A DNA stretch of 64,000 nucleotides, taken from Diphasiastrum complanatum. Lineage: Eukaryota; Streptophyta; Lycopodiopsida; Lycopodiales; Lycopodiaceae. The notes under the pieces are model-generated. The model saw only the letters and a program-made list of their open reading frames with translations, had not been told where the DNA came from and did no database searches. The stretch lies in NCBI GenBank assembly GCA_029204225.1, contig CM055106.1:33576361-33640360 (forward strand), given 5' to 3'. The position numbers and the translations under genes were made by a program. Of this stretch, positions 1 to 11,800 are shown piece by piece (within the stretch, counting starts at the first letter, position 1; each line of letters opens with the position of its first letter).

Positions 1-649
1 AGGCTCCCAGAATTGTCTTTCACTTGTTTAGCATATTCCTTAGGGTCTCGTAGTCATTTGTTGGCTAGTCCCTTTTTCGTAACCCATGGCATTCGTAGAA
101 ATTGGCTCATGACTCACATGTCCTAAAAATGACCAATCTAGAATGTGGAGTGCATAAGGTTTCTGGTTATCGATTCTGAATGATGTCATTTCCTTGGAAG
201 GCTAGGATACTTCTTTTAAGAGTGAGCAATATAGGGTTTCCTAGCATAGATAGTCAGGTTGCTTAATCACTTATTTTCCCTGGGATATATGCCAGATCTT
301 ATAATATGGCTGATTTTGTGCACTTTTGAATTTCTCATCCCCTAGATGGTCATTATTACAACTTTTCCTCTTTTCGTACTTGTTATTTCTAGAAGATGGG
401 TCAAGAACTTCAGTATCGAGGTTTTGTGGTATTAACTCAAGGTATTTCTGACGGTGTGCTAATGGGCCAATGCTAATAGATTTCTCACTTGTCACCTTGA
501 TTCATCTTTTCACTTTCGTAACTCAACTTTGATTTTTCACTTTTTCATTTATTTTTCTCATAGGCTAGCTAGCGTGCCAGCGCTAGTGAATGGACTCGGG
601 TTCTAGGGGCTCGTGAATCCCGCAATGCCCGTTAAGTGCAAATCTGAAT
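1..649. other. No gene recognised
   Basis: AT-rich sequence with only short, featureless open frames on both strands. I see no splice-consistent coding block, transposon domain or repeat in it. It could be the flank of an older element. Confidence 0.5.
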
Positions 650-1480
650 CTAAATTGAATAAGGTGGACGAGATAAAACAAAAATTATAACTGTTATTGT
701 AAGTAAGTGCAAGTGTACGTGTGCATGTGAATATACATCTAGGCATGTAAACGTAAGGGTAAGTGTGTAAAGGTAAGTGCTAGTGCTTAAGTGTAAGTAA
801 GTTTGAGTGAGGGTGTGCGAATATAAATCTAAGCATGCAAATATAAGTCTATGTGCTAGTGGATGTAAGTGTGAATGTTGTGCATGTGTAAGTACACATG
901 TAAGTGGGTAAGTGCAATTGTACACGTAGGTATAAGTGGATAAGTGTTAGTGTTGTGTGCGTGTGTAAGTAATCACAAGTAAGTATATGTGCAACCGTTA
1001 GCGTCCGTGTGGGTTAATAAGTTAGTGTATTTTTGAGCCCGAAGCGAATATGGTGGAGGACATAGAACATAATTATCATCCCTAACTTTTGGTACATGAT
1101 CTATAGTTTCCAATGCCCCACTCACTTTCATTCACTAAAATCTTCACTTACATCACTAAGTGCAAGTGCTAGTGTTGCTTTATGTAAACAAGTACAAGAG
1201 TTTTAATATAAGTCTAGGTGCAAGCGTAGATAAGTATTAGTCCAAGTGTGAATACAAATCTATGTGTAAGTGCGAGACTGCATTAGTGCAAGTGTATAAG
1301 TGTTAGTGTGTAAGTGTAAGCAATTGTAAGAGTGTAAATTAGCATAAGTGCAAAGGTAAAAAGTGCAGGTGTGAGTGTGGATGTAGGTGTGTTAGTGCTA
1401 GTGTAGGTCTGTGAGTGTGATAGTGTGGATGTGAGTGTGATAGTAAAACTTGGTCTAAATGTAAGCATTGACATTGGTGT
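650..1480. repeat. Degenerate GTAAGTG / AAGTGT-rich tandem tract
   Basis: About 800 bases are built from variants of a 6-8 base unit such as GTAAGTG, GCAAGTG, AGTGTAAG and GTGTGAGTG. The plus strand is G/T/A with very few C, and the minus strand has long Leu/Thr/His/Ser-rich frames that are artefacts of this composition. The spacing is irregular, so it is a decayed minisatellite-like tract and not a clean microsatellite. It contains many copies of GTAAGT, the plant 5' splice-site consensus. Confidence 0.7.
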
Positions 1481-1710
1481 GGTTTATTAAGGTATGTGGA
1501 TATTATTTACCTTCGTCGTCCATCATTAATTCTTACTATTATGTATAGTATATGCCACTTTTCCAGCACAAATGTAGAATTAGAAACAAATGCATGAAAA
1601 AAATAATAGCTCAAATCTTCTTGAAATCATATTTGATGTAATATGTATTCACAGGAGGTTTCCTGAGAATATTTTTATGGTTGAGAAATGATTGCGATGC
1701 TCTTAGGCTA

Positions 1711-2467
1711 TGTTGGAGGGTTTGCGGATCTCGAGGCAACCCTAACCCTAGTTAATAAGTGAGAGGGATTTGGCACCCTGCGTGTGTAAGTCCAACCTAA
1801 TGATCACATAGACATTTGGTTAATTAGAAAGTCAATAAAAGGACTTTAGGCCTTTTTGCGGGACTTTTAATGTCATAGGGCCTAAATGTCAAGCTAGTGA
1901 ATAAAGTTGGGTTTCCCTCCAATTTGGATGGTTCACACTCTTTTTTTAATTTGAATAATTAGGGAGGCAAAAATGGACCAATGGGATTTAGAGGCTAGGA
2001 GGCTAGGGTCCTCCTCTCTACTATAAAAAGAGACCAACTTGAGTTTCCTACACATGTACATATCTTCATTTCAATAAAGCAGATTGGTTCTCTTGTGAAA
2101 TGGATTTATGAATGTCCTTGCTCTCTATCACTTTTCCTCCATCTCTCATGCTTTTATTGTGTTTGCTAATTGTTGGATCTAATTGTTATTGGGATTGCAT
2201 GTTTTTATACTTTTTATGAGAGAGAAAAGAGAGAGAGAAAGAGTAAGCTATCTTCATTGTGGATCTTAGTGTTAGTGATTGTAGTGTTAATGCTTAGGGT
2301 TAATGGATGCTAGAGTTGGATGTGGATCTTCCATTCATGTTGAAATCTGAACTATGCTATCGCGCTCTCATGGGAAAGAACCTACGCGTGACAACTAACT
2401 TCATCTCCTTGATGCTAGATTGATTAGATCTTGGGTTGAGGATAAGCAAGGAAAGAAACCCACTACA
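1711..2467 (+). repeat. 5' LTR of the gypsy element
   Basis: Begins TGTTGG and ends CTACA just before the primer site. A TATA-like TATAAAA lies at 2022-2028 and an AATAAA at 2073-2078, the order expected for U3, R and U5. It contains a single telomere-like ACCCTAACCCTA at about 1738. I see no second copy in the window, so the limits rest on the terminal TG/CA, the promoter-like signals and the adjoining primer site. Confidence 0.65.
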
Positions 2468-2471
2468 ATTT

Positions 2472-2490
2472 TGGCGCCGTCGCCGGAGAG
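2472..2490 (+). other. Primer binding site, tRNA-Asp-like
   Basis: TGGCGCCGTCGCCGGAGAG starts four bases after the 5' LTR. It resembles the TGGCGCCGTTGCCGGGGA primer site used by many plant gypsy elements and usually attributed to tRNA-Asp, with a few substitutions. Confidence 0.7.
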
Positions 2491-3610
2491 CTACAATAAT
2501 TTTTCAGTTTGCAGTATGTTTGTTGGATGGTTAGCTTCCATTAAGCATCTTGTCGTTGCACTATTCGGGAAAGCTATTCAAATCACCAATCTTAAGATTC
2601 ATTTGGATATGAGATATCAGAAAAAACAACAAAAGTCGGTCAAATTTGTCAGATTTTTGTCAAAATAACGCAAAAATGGTCATCAGAGCTGATAACTTTT
2701 TGCTCTCTTTTAGGAAACGTTTGTTGAGTTGCAGACACCTTCGATTTTGATCACAAAACAAGTTAGTTTGAAGAGTGAACAATTCTTCTTAGCAGATTTC
2801 CAAAAACATCAGAAAAACCACCAAAAAATACCAAAAAATCACCAAAGCCCTAAAAATACAGAAAAAGAACCTTCATCCGATTTACTGTGCATAGGTGTGA
2901 TTCAGATCTATCTACTGCCAGGTCGACGAAAAATAATATCAGAAATAGAAGATTTCTCAGAAGATCAGTTATCATATTGTTATATTTTTGTCAAAAAAGT
3001 TTCTTTTTTGTAAAAATACTAGTATTACTCTTGATTCTTCGCTAGAACCTTCGCCGAGTTATCAGATTATTCTATTTATAGTAATATATTATTTTTGAGT
3101 TCGGTGAGCATTCATTTTATCTGGACCATAGAAAATCTCTATTTTTATCCTCGTCAGACTATAGAAACCGTGCTTTTATATGCCAAGAACCTTTGCCAAT
3201 TCTACCCTAGCTTTATCTATGTCAGATTCTCAGTTTGAGGATTCGACGAAGGTTGTTTCCATAAAATTTGTCAAAAAAACCTAATCAGAGAGTTTTTATA
3301 CCAAAAATAACATTGCTGGACCTTCATTGAGTCACCCTTCACCTAAGGAACCTTTGCCAGTTCTATTTTTTAGTTCTGATTTTCCAGATCAAGTCTCTAT
3401 CAAATTTTGGATCAAATCTGATTCAGTTTGATTTTGATTCTGAGAATTTTTTCATTTTGAGAAGTATCGATCAGTTGATCTTAGGAATCTTTTTAGGATC
3501 TAGGAATTTGATTCTTGTCAAGTGGAAGAGATCTAGCAGATATGATCTGAGATAGTTTTGATTGAAAATCTAGATCGAATCTCATTGTCTGCTTGATTTA
3601 ATCTGTAAAA
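2491..3610 (+). other. Gypsy leader with repeated AACCTTCGCC motifs
   Basis: A 1.1-kb untranslated leader between primer site and Gag start. Variants of GAACCTTCGCC occur near 2869, 3042, 3187 and 3350, and the reverse-complement form GACGAAGGTT near 3244. Two open frames (2420-2668 and 2729-3013) have no recognisable domain and are probably chance. The same motif recurs near the 3' end of the element. Confidence 0.5.
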
Positions 3611-5135
3611 ATGGCTGCCCTTGGAGGTGCTCCTCAGGAAGTCAATCCAATTATTGTTAGGAGAGCACCTCATTTGGATCTACTTAAATACAATGGATTA
3701 ATAGATCCAGTTAGATTTCTTCAGATCTATTCTGAATCTTGTAAAGTATATGACGAAGTTTTTCCCTAGGATAAACTTAAGCTATTTCCAATGGCCTTAA
3801 CAGACGCATCACAAGATTGGTACTATAATCAAGATGAAACTGAGTGTACAGGTTGGAAAATAGTGAAATGAGCCCTTATCACACAGTTCAAGGCTCGAAA
3901 GTTTATGGAAAACCCTTTTCTACTTTTAAGTAAAATTAAAATGGGAAAGTAGGAAATGGTCCGAGATTACATTGAACGGGTAAAACGCCTCAAATCTGAG
4001 TGCGAATTTGAGTTGATTAATGAGAATGCCATGATTATGTGGTTTTTGTCAGGTCTACCTAAAAGGATCAGACGTGAGCTGAAACGCCATAATGAGTACA
4101 CAATTTTGCAAAATGCTATGGATGATGCAGTTCGGGAGGAGGATGAAGATTCAGACGAGAGCTGAATATCAGTGTGTTGCCTTATACAGCAGGGCAGACC
4201 ACTACAACATCCACCACTATTGCATCAACAAATGTCAATGCTACTGCAGAGATGATGCTCAAAAACAGATGGAAAAGTTGTAGTCGCAATTTGATGAGAA
4301 GATCAAAGCATTGAAAGGTTTTCATGGACAAGTGAACAAGGAACCTGAGAAGTTTGCAAAGACTTTTTCTACCAGAAAAAATGTCTGGTATTCCATTTGT
4401 ACGGGCAATCACACAATGAATGAGTGTCCTCAATTGAAAAAATAAATGGAAATCAGTATATGCCATTTGTGTAATTCGCCTGATCATGAGACTGCTTTTT
4501 GCAACTTCAATCCTCGGATAATTCAGCAATGGTATGTCTAGATGGGGTATCGAGAACCACATTATGGAGGAAATCTAACAACTCGACCTCATCAATCTGC
4601 TCTTGGATACCCGGAATGATTAGCCTTACCTGCCCCACCAAAGCACCCCGCTCCTCCTGCCAAATTGATGGAAGCAGAACCTTACAGAAGTACCGAGCAA
4701 TGGAACTACAATAATAATCATGAAGGTGCATTTTCAAAACAATATGTTATTTATGCTATCGTGCAACAACAAGCATCTAGAAATTGGACCAAAGCACCAC
4801 TTGGATGCTTTGCATGTGGAGAAAATCACAGAGTTGGTGAATGTCCAAATAAAGAAAAATTTGCACCATTATGTCGTGACTATGGTTATGGACATTGCTA
4901 TAAGGAATGTCCAGCAAGACCAAAGCCACCATCGGCTATAGCTCTTGTAAATTTGATAACAATCAAGCAAAGACCAGTAGTTCAGAATGAACCAAGTGTA
5001 CCTTTGATGGTGGTTACTAGAGCACAAAAGCAGAAAGAACATGTACCCGCTGATTCTATACCATTAACTGATATACCAACAACATCTGGAGTATATCCAA
5101 ATCTTCATGCCGAAAAAAGAAGATATCAGGTATGA
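3611..5135 (+). pseudogene. gag: Gypsy Gag remnant (capsid and zinc knuckles)
   Basis: The start ATG at 3611 follows an A-rich Kozak-like context. The capsid (retrotrans_gag type) is recognisable from the PHLDLLKYNG start, the DWYYNQD region and the REL-RH end, up to about 4165. In-frame stops near 3770, 3869 and 3951 break it. Later, at about 4800-4930, come two Cys-knuckle-like segments. The first, CFACGENHRVGEC, has the Cys and His ligands, and the second, CRDYGYGHCYKEC, has Tyr in place of one Cys. Gag would package element RNA, but this copy cannot make a full protein. Confidence 0.75.
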
Positions 5136-6780
5136 GGCAATGGATTAAACATCTGCAAAAAGAAGAAGAGTTGAAGCTGCTAGAGCAACAACCGAAGTTC
5201 ATTCTTCACTAGTGCAACCATCAAATAATCCATGTATAGATATGAATGCTCAGTTGCATCATCATGAAGAACCCTTCAAGATGACTGAACTGGAAGCGCT
5301 ACAAACAGAACTGCTCATGAATATTTTGTCTAGTAAGATCAATATTTTGTTGGGAGAGTTTCTAAAGTTGGTGCCAAAAGCAAAAGAAATATTAGCACAA
5401 AAGTAAACTCAAGCTAAACCAGAAGTCCATCAAGAGCCACTTTTTTGTGCCGGATTTGAAGAATCTAATGAAGTACTCCATGTCGGAGCAGTTTGGGAAA
5501 GTGAACAAAAAAATATCACCCTACCAATACAACATAGACAATTTTCTAACGAAGCAGCCGTGATAGATGACGATTTGGGAGTTAACCTAATTTCTACAAA
5601 GTGAAGAATGGTTGAAGATATACCTATCAGAATTGCCAGAGTACAGTTCATCATTACTTTCATAGTAATGGACTTACCAGAAGTACCAAATGTCTACCGA
5701 GTCCTATTGGGATGCCCATGGTTATGAGTTGCACAAGTAGTTCATAACTGGGGTACCGAAAAAATCACTTTTGAAAATTGTGAATGTGCAGTCAGGGTTG
5801 ATCCTGTAACTTGGACTATCAAACTAGTGGCTCAAAAAGAGGATGATGATTTATCAACAATAGATCACACTTGTGACCGACCAGTAAAAAATTGTGGAGT
5901 ACATTACGAATCTCAAACTGATACTGTCAACTGGAATCAAGCCCTTGCAACGATTGACTATACAGCAGGTTGTATGTGTCAACAAGATAATCAATCAGAT
6001 TTGAGCGAGATTTCATTATTGGATCAAACTTTAGATACACCGATCACTTTTCCATTCAATGTGCTGAATGTAGCTTGGATATCAAAGGAGACTATACCAG
6101 ATCCAATTGAACTCATTCCTGTGAGTCATGCCTTGACTTATGATGACAATGCATAACTTACTGATGAGCAGATTCTAAATCATATGGATCCGACCAGATT
6201 TGGAGTGCGTACTATTCCTGATGAACCACTAATAAAACCGCCAAAGGTAGTTATATTGAAGGAAGACAAAATTATAGGTTCAATGACGAAGAAACAAGCC
6301 AAGCAACATTATAATACGTACATGAAATGGAAAAATCCTCCTCAAAAGATTGATAAAAAAAAATGTGCCACCCTTACTAGATAAATGCAAAGGAAAAGTC
6401 CAGGATGATTCTGCAAGTTAGAGTTCTAGTAAGACATCACCGTCTAGGAAGTTTTCACCTTCGAAGAAGAGTTTATCTTCTCGGAAGTCATTGCCTCCAT
6501 GATCGATTCCTGCTAAGAAGGCTAAGCGAAGAACCGAGACAAATCCTTTTCACAAAGAACAAGCAGATGAAGTTCAGCATATAATGCCTGAGCATTTTAA
6601 ATGCTATACACTAGATGATATGGTTATCATGTTACCTAAAGCACACGAACCCGAAGAACAAGTGCCAAAATCGAAAGATGTTTACGATGGCCCAACTAGG
6701 ACACAACCTATGAATCTTGCTGAATCAGGTTAACCAGAAAAGATTGTACAAGTTGGATCACAACTTAATCCTGAATAGTT
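5136..6780 (+). pseudogene. Gypsy Gag-Pol linker and protease remnant
   Basis: The aspartic protease is recognised at about 5545-5790 by AVID followed by VNLIS and, further on, by the flap-to-end motif LLGCPWL, which matches the LLGRPWL of plant gypsy proteases. The expected D-[ST]-G active site reads D-D-D here, and stops flank the C-terminal part. The following 900 bases, including open frames at 5827-6156 and 6184-6384, encode low-similarity polar linker. They are not identifiable as a known domain. Confidence 0.55.
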
Positions 6781-6784
6781 TCAA

Positions 6785-8110
6785 GCGCTACAAACGTTGC
6801 TTATTAAGTATTAAGATTGCTTTGCATGGACTTATAAAGATCTCAAGGGTATTCCGATGTTAGTTATTGAATATACTATACCTTAATACCTGATGCAGTT
6901 CCAAAGGTTACAAAGTTCTATTGCTGTAATCCTAATGTTGCGGATCTGATAAAGAAAGAGCTTCAGAGATTGCTTGATGTCGATTTCATTTATGAGATCG
7001 AGCATACTGAATGGGTTTCACCAATTGTCATTATTCCTAAGAAGAATGAAAAATTAAGAATTTGTGTGAATATCAAGGCCTTGAACAAAGTGACGTGAAA
7101 TGATCACTTTCCGTTTCCTTTTACTGAAAGCATTTTGGACCGCCTTGCTGGAGCGGAAGCTTATGGTTTTTTGGATGGATTTATTGGATATAACCAGGTC
7201 AAGATTGCACCTGTAGATCATCACAAAACAGGCTTTGCAAGAGAATGGGGCACCTATGCTTATAAAGTAATGCCGTTTGGACTCTGTATTGCACCAAGTT
7301 CGTTCCAAAGAGTATTGCAATTTGTGGATGACCTTGGAGTCCATAGCACAAATACAGACCACTTGGATCGATTGGAGAAAGTATCTGAACGTTGTCGCAA
7401 GTATCAAATATTCTTAAATCTAGAAAAGTACTAGATATGGGTTTCCCATGGAGTTGTTCTTGGACACGTGGTATCAAGACATGGCATTGCCACAAATTAT
7501 TTTAAAATCAAGGTTATTGTAGAATTGCCATCGCCAACAACAATTCGTGGAGTTTACGTATTTATGGGTCATGCGAACTATTATCGAATTTTTATTATCT
7601 TCTTTGCGGATTTAGCAAGACCTATATACAAACTAACTATTGTTTCTATTTGGACAGTAGAGGCATTAGAAGCCTTTGAAAAATTCAAAAAAGCATTAGC
7701 CTCAGCACCGATACTGCGTTCTCTAGATTGGACGATTGAATTTCATGTTCACACTAATGCCTCGAAATATGCACTTGGATCAGTTTTGACGAAGCCAGAG
7801 AAATATAAGGACTATCTAATATGATTTGCAAGCAGACAGCTTACAGATTCAGAGAAAAATTATTCAACAACAGAACGTAAAGCATTAGCCATGATTTTTT
7901 CTATACGGAAATTTTGACATTACCTCATGGAAATGCGCTTTTCATTTTATACTGATCACCAGCCGTTACTTTACTTGGTGAACAAGACGTGCAATACTGG
8001 GCATATTGCAAGATGGTTGTTGTTATTGACTGAATTTGACTTTCGAATTGTGGTTCGTAAGGGAAAGCAACATTATCTTGCCGACCACGTTTCAAGAATT
8101 GAATCCGCAC
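6785..8110 (+). pseudogene. pol: Gypsy reverse transcriptase and RNase H remnant
   Basis: RT motifs are clear in order: WVSPIVIIPKKN (about 7012), LRICVNIKALNK, GFLDGFIGYNQVKIAP, FGLCIAPSSFQRV, then FVDDL at 7321-7335, the YVDD-type catalytic motif. The residues normally between FQR and the DD motif are too few, implying a short deletion. RNase H follows, with VHTNASKYALGSVL (about 7745) and the FYTDHQPL segment (about 7945), interrupted by stops near 7822 and 7917. A stop also lies at about 7096 in the RT. Together these would copy the element RNA into DNA, but this copy is dead. Confidence 0.85.
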
Positions 8111-10100
8111 CAGTTAATACTGAAGTGGATGATGAATTACCAGATGCTACATTATTCTATGTAGAGGCAGAACCTGAGTGGGCAACGGATATTGTTGAGT
8201 ACCTGATGCTAGGACAACCGAATGACTCTTTGACAAAGGTACAGAAGAGACAATTGATTCATAAGGCTCAACCTTATCAATTGATTTGTATCATCGTGGA
8301 TCAGACAATATTTTACGTAGATGTGTTTTACCGCATGAAATATCAGATTTAATCATGTTTTCACATGATGTCATGGGCGGAGGACACTTTTCTACATATA
8401 TTATTGTTTGCAAACTTTTGCAATCAGGTTGCTGGTGGCCTACGCTTCATAAGGACACAAAAAAATATATTCAGACATGTGATGTTTGCCAGCGAGCACG
8501 ATGGCCTACTAGACAGAACTATGAACCCTTACATCTGCTTTTATCGCAAGCGCCATTTGAAATATTGGTGACTTGATTATGTTGGTCCTATTCATCCTGG
8601 CGTGCGAGGATCTCATGCCCGATACATTATCGTAGCAACTGATGTAAAAATTACAGCAAATAAGGATCCTAAAACACTTGAAATGATGAGGGAAACAATA
8701 GATTATGATTTCATAAGATTAGCACAAGTTGAACCATCAAAATCCATCAAAAATCTATGCTTGGACCTCACTAAATGGCCCAAATCCTTGAAGAAGGCTT
8801 CACACGTGTGAAATTACGGCCTCCCACAGTATGAGTACTGTACACCAGACCTACATTCAATCCTATAATCATCAGTAATCACAAGTACTCAAACAATTAT
8901 GAACATAGAGAGCAATTGCACCATTATGAGAGAAAAAACATGAAATTGCTTGATTGATTTTGGTGAGATATCATCACCTATATATACATGATCCATCACG
9001 GTTTTGGGCAGGTATGAGTAGCCCTAAACCTATCCCTAATGCTAATTTTGGTGGATCTTTCATCCCTACCAAGTTAGGGTTGGAATCTTGGAGATCCCTC
9101 AACAATGCAAAAATTACCAAAAATAGCTCCTATTTTTTCTCCCTTGTATCTAAGCATAATTTGGACTCATTCCAAAGGTTCTAACACTTAGGTCTACTTG
9201 AGAACATCCTTATGAATGGAATCCTATGCTATTTGGCATGTGTGACAAGCCACATCATGACCATCTAACTATTTACAAGTCATATGACCAAAACTAGTCA
9301 AGCTAGAATTGTGAATTTTTAACAACTGATTATATGACCAAGTGGGTTGAAGCCAAAGCTGTCAAAGTTGCTGATGCAAAATCTATGGCCAACTTTCTTT
9401 ATGAGAATATTGTTATCAGATTTGGATGTTCGATCGAGATTGTCAGTGACCGGGGTACACACTTTGTTAATCAAATGATAAAGTGTTCATTGGAAGATTT
9501 TTTTGTTATACACAGATTTTGTACTCCATATGATCCTAGAGGAAATGGCCAAGCTGAATCTTCCAATAAGATTCTCTGCACTATTATGACGAAAACAGTT
9601 GAAGCGAGTCGGTCTGATTGGGAACATAAACTTCATGCAGCATTATGGGCATTCTGAAACCGCTCACAAGAGTAGTACAAATCAAACACCCTTTCAACTT
9701 GTTTGTGGTCAAGATGCTACCATGTTGATTGAATTTTTAATCCCATCTTTACGCGTAGCAACAACAAAATGATCAAATGATGACAAGTCTTTACAACTAC
9801 GTCATGAAGCTTTGCACAAGTTATGTGAAACAAGATTGATGGTAGTTCATGCGTTAGTAGTAGAGAAAGCCCGCCGTAAGACATGGCACGATCGTCGATT
9901 ACACGAAAAGAATATGAAAGAATGAGATCTAACACTGATGTACAAAACCAAGCTAATCAAGGAGAAATCGAAGTTTATCGGTGAAGGCCTGTATAAAGTG
10001 AAGGAAATTCTAAACTATGGAGCAGTGATTCTTAAACACTTGGATGGAAAACACTTTGATACTCCCGTGAATGGCAGCCGATTACGTAAGTTTTGACAGC
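8111..10100 (+). pseudogene. pol: Gypsy integrase, split by a solo LTR
   Basis: The HHCC zinc domain is at about 8360-8515, ending TCDVCQRAR. The catalytic core starts near 8575 (DYVGPI after a stop) and reaches VATD at 8642. It resumes after the inserted LTR at 9330 with YMTKWVEA. The remaining acidic residues of the D-D-E triad are visible in IVSDRGTHF (about 9440) and GQAESSNK (about 9550). Stops follow near 9655. The C-terminal part runs to GSRLRKF at about 10096. Joining the halves over one copy of ACTGA restores the frame, so the LTR arrived after the integrase was already in place. Confidence 0.85.
8643..9324 (-). mobile_element. Solo LTR (copia B-like) with ACTGA target duplication
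   Basis: A 682-bp insert begins TGTAAAAATTACAG and ends GAATTTTTAACA. It is flanked by ACTGA at 8638-8642 and 9325-9329, the 5-bp duplication typical of copia and many LTR elements. Its ends resemble those of copia B's LTRs in the same view (TGTAAAAAGTACAG at the left, AATTTTTCACA at the right), and it shares a CACACGTGTG block. The parent element would therefore be coded on the minus strand. No internal domain is present, as expected after LTR-LTR recombination. Confidence 0.85.
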
Positions 10101-10793
10101 CTGCTCCGCCAGTTCAGCCAGCATAATCCAAATGATTTTTTATTTTTATTTTTTTTCAATATGTTGTTTTCTCTACTTAATTGTGAATTTCTTTTGGAAA
10201 AGGCAATATGAAAAAAAAAAAAAACAAAAAAGAAAAAGAAAAGAAAAGAGAAACAAAGAAAAATGAGGAAAGACTGATGAGCAAAAGTCAGAAACATCAT
10301 CAGATTAGAAAAATTGAAAAAAAAGTATTTTTAGAAGTCAGATCTTTATGGTAAAATGACTTGGAAAATTACTTTTTGGTCATTTTTTGCACAAATTGTA
10401 TTTCGAATTGTTCGTCAAGTTTTCAGAAGCAAAATCCAACTCAAATATACTCTTACTGAGTTGGGCGAACATTCTTTTCACCAGTTGGTACTTGTTTTGG
10501 AGTTGGAGAATGATCAGCAATATGCCATATTGGGAACCTTCGCCCAGCACCTTGCTCTCCTCAGAAACCTTCGTCAACATGCCAGATGGATTTAAAATGC
10601 CAATCCTTCGCCAGAGCTGGAAAACGTTCCTTGGATAGGTTTAGAGCTCCAAAAACCTTTGCTAAGATTTTGATAGCCTATTTTCATAGTACAGAACAAG
10701 TCTGCAAATTTTGGTTAAGAATTGAACAGCCAAACTAGTACATTCTTGTGAAGATTATTAAAATATTATCTTCCTATCTCGAGTTTGGGGCCA
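10101..10793 (+). other. Gypsy 3' untranslated end with motif repeats and polypurine tract
   Basis: An A/G-rich stretch (10205-10275) is followed by four more copies of the AACCTTCGCC-like motif near 10531, 10567, 10604 and 10655. GAGTTTGGGGCCA at 10781-10793 looks like a gypsy polypurine tract, after which a 3' LTR should start. Open frames here are shadows of composition. Confidence 0.5.
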
Positions 10794-11800
10794 TGTCCAT
10801 GATAATTTCCACTAGATTTCATATTGTACATATAAGGAGTGTGAATTGAGCACATATTCTTCTAGTGTAACTCGAATTTGAGTTAGCTACATTCATTTAT
10901 GATGACATGCAGATGTTTAGATGGCATTCAAAGTCTTACTGTATGCATGCAAGCCACATGCAATCAGTGCATGCAACATGCAAAGTAGTTTCAATGATTT
11001 ACACATGTCTAGGTAGTTTTATGAGTTGACATGCAGTACATGCAACATACCGGCATGCAGTTACACATGTGGATCTCTGGTAGGTGAATTAGTTCAGTTA
11101 AGTGGACTTTCCATGCAACTCCACTGTAGGAATTCGAGTCTCTCTCATGTAGGAAAAGCTGGGCATGTTTTGCCACATTGTGAATATTGAGATTTTGGTG
11201 TTTTGGACTCATTCTCTCTCTACCTGAGTTTTCTATGCTTGATTTTCTCTCTCTACCCGAGAGCAGCTCTTTTGATGTTCTATAGCTTGTTGGATAGATA
11301 TTGAAGAGTAGAATGTGTTGCTCTTGTTTCTAAATCAATTTGATTTGTTTTTAGAAGAGTTTTAGGCAATTAGAGAGTTTGAGAGGGTACTTAACTCGCG
11401 GGATATGCCAAAGTGAGCATACATTTGTCTTTTTCACTATTTTCATCAATTTTCACTGTAAATCAATTAGAATTGGATCAAAGTGAGTGTTTTGAGTCTT
11501 AGACTTTTCATTTCACTCATATTACTGTGTTTGAGCTGAAAGTAAGTTCCTAGAGAGTTTATCAGTACTTTAAAACTCGTGGGAGAGATAGACTTCTTGC
11601 TTGCATGTGCTTCTTCTTTTGTGACTAAAGCAAGATCCAAATTCAAGATAGATTGATTTTCTGTATTGAGAATTTGTTCTCACATCTATTGCTAGATTTC
11701 ATAGGGTGGATCAACATCTATGTTAGATCCTAGATTGAGATAGCAAGCAACATCCTTTCAACTCCATTTTTTATCATTACTAGAATTTCTCACCAAGAAG
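10794..11800. other. Unresolved, possibly LTR or leader sequence
   Basis: Starts TGTCCATGATAAT right after the polypurine-like tract, so it may be a 3' LTR, but it does not match the 5' LTR at 1711. It holds ATGCA-rich repeats near 10940-11060 and two CTCTCTCTAC blocks near 11213 and 11248. No coding region is seen, and the end may be the leader of the following copia element. Confidence 0.4.

Larger units (their letters stand above)
1711..10793 (+). mobile_element. Decayed Ty3/gypsy LTR retrotransposon
   Basis: The order seen is 5' LTR, primer site, long leader, Gag capsid, two Cys-knuckles, protease remnant, reverse transcriptase, RNase H, HHCC and D-D-E integrase, then a purine-rich 3' end. 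RNase H followed by integrase at the end is the gypsy order, and copia elements have integrase before RT. No chromodomain is visible after the integrase, and the primer site is the GGCGCCG type, so a non-chromovirus (Tat/Athila-like) lineage is my inference. Stops and shifts occur in gag, protease, RT, RNase H and integrase, and a solo LTR sits in the integrase. A 3' copy of the 5' LTR is not seen. Confidence 0.85.

Noticed and set aside
650..1474. Leu/Thr/His-rich minus-strand frames that resemble secreted peptides
   Set aside because: They arise from the GTAAGTG repeat and have no stop-free conservation beyond it.
1738..1752. Telomere-like ACCCTAACCCTA
   Set aside because: Only two units, located inside an LTR; not a telomeric array.
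8644..9322. A hAT-type element with 8-bp duplication CAACTGAT in the gypsy integrase
   Set aside because: The TG...CA ends, 5-bp ACTGA duplication and similarity to copia B LTR ends explain it better as a solo LTR.
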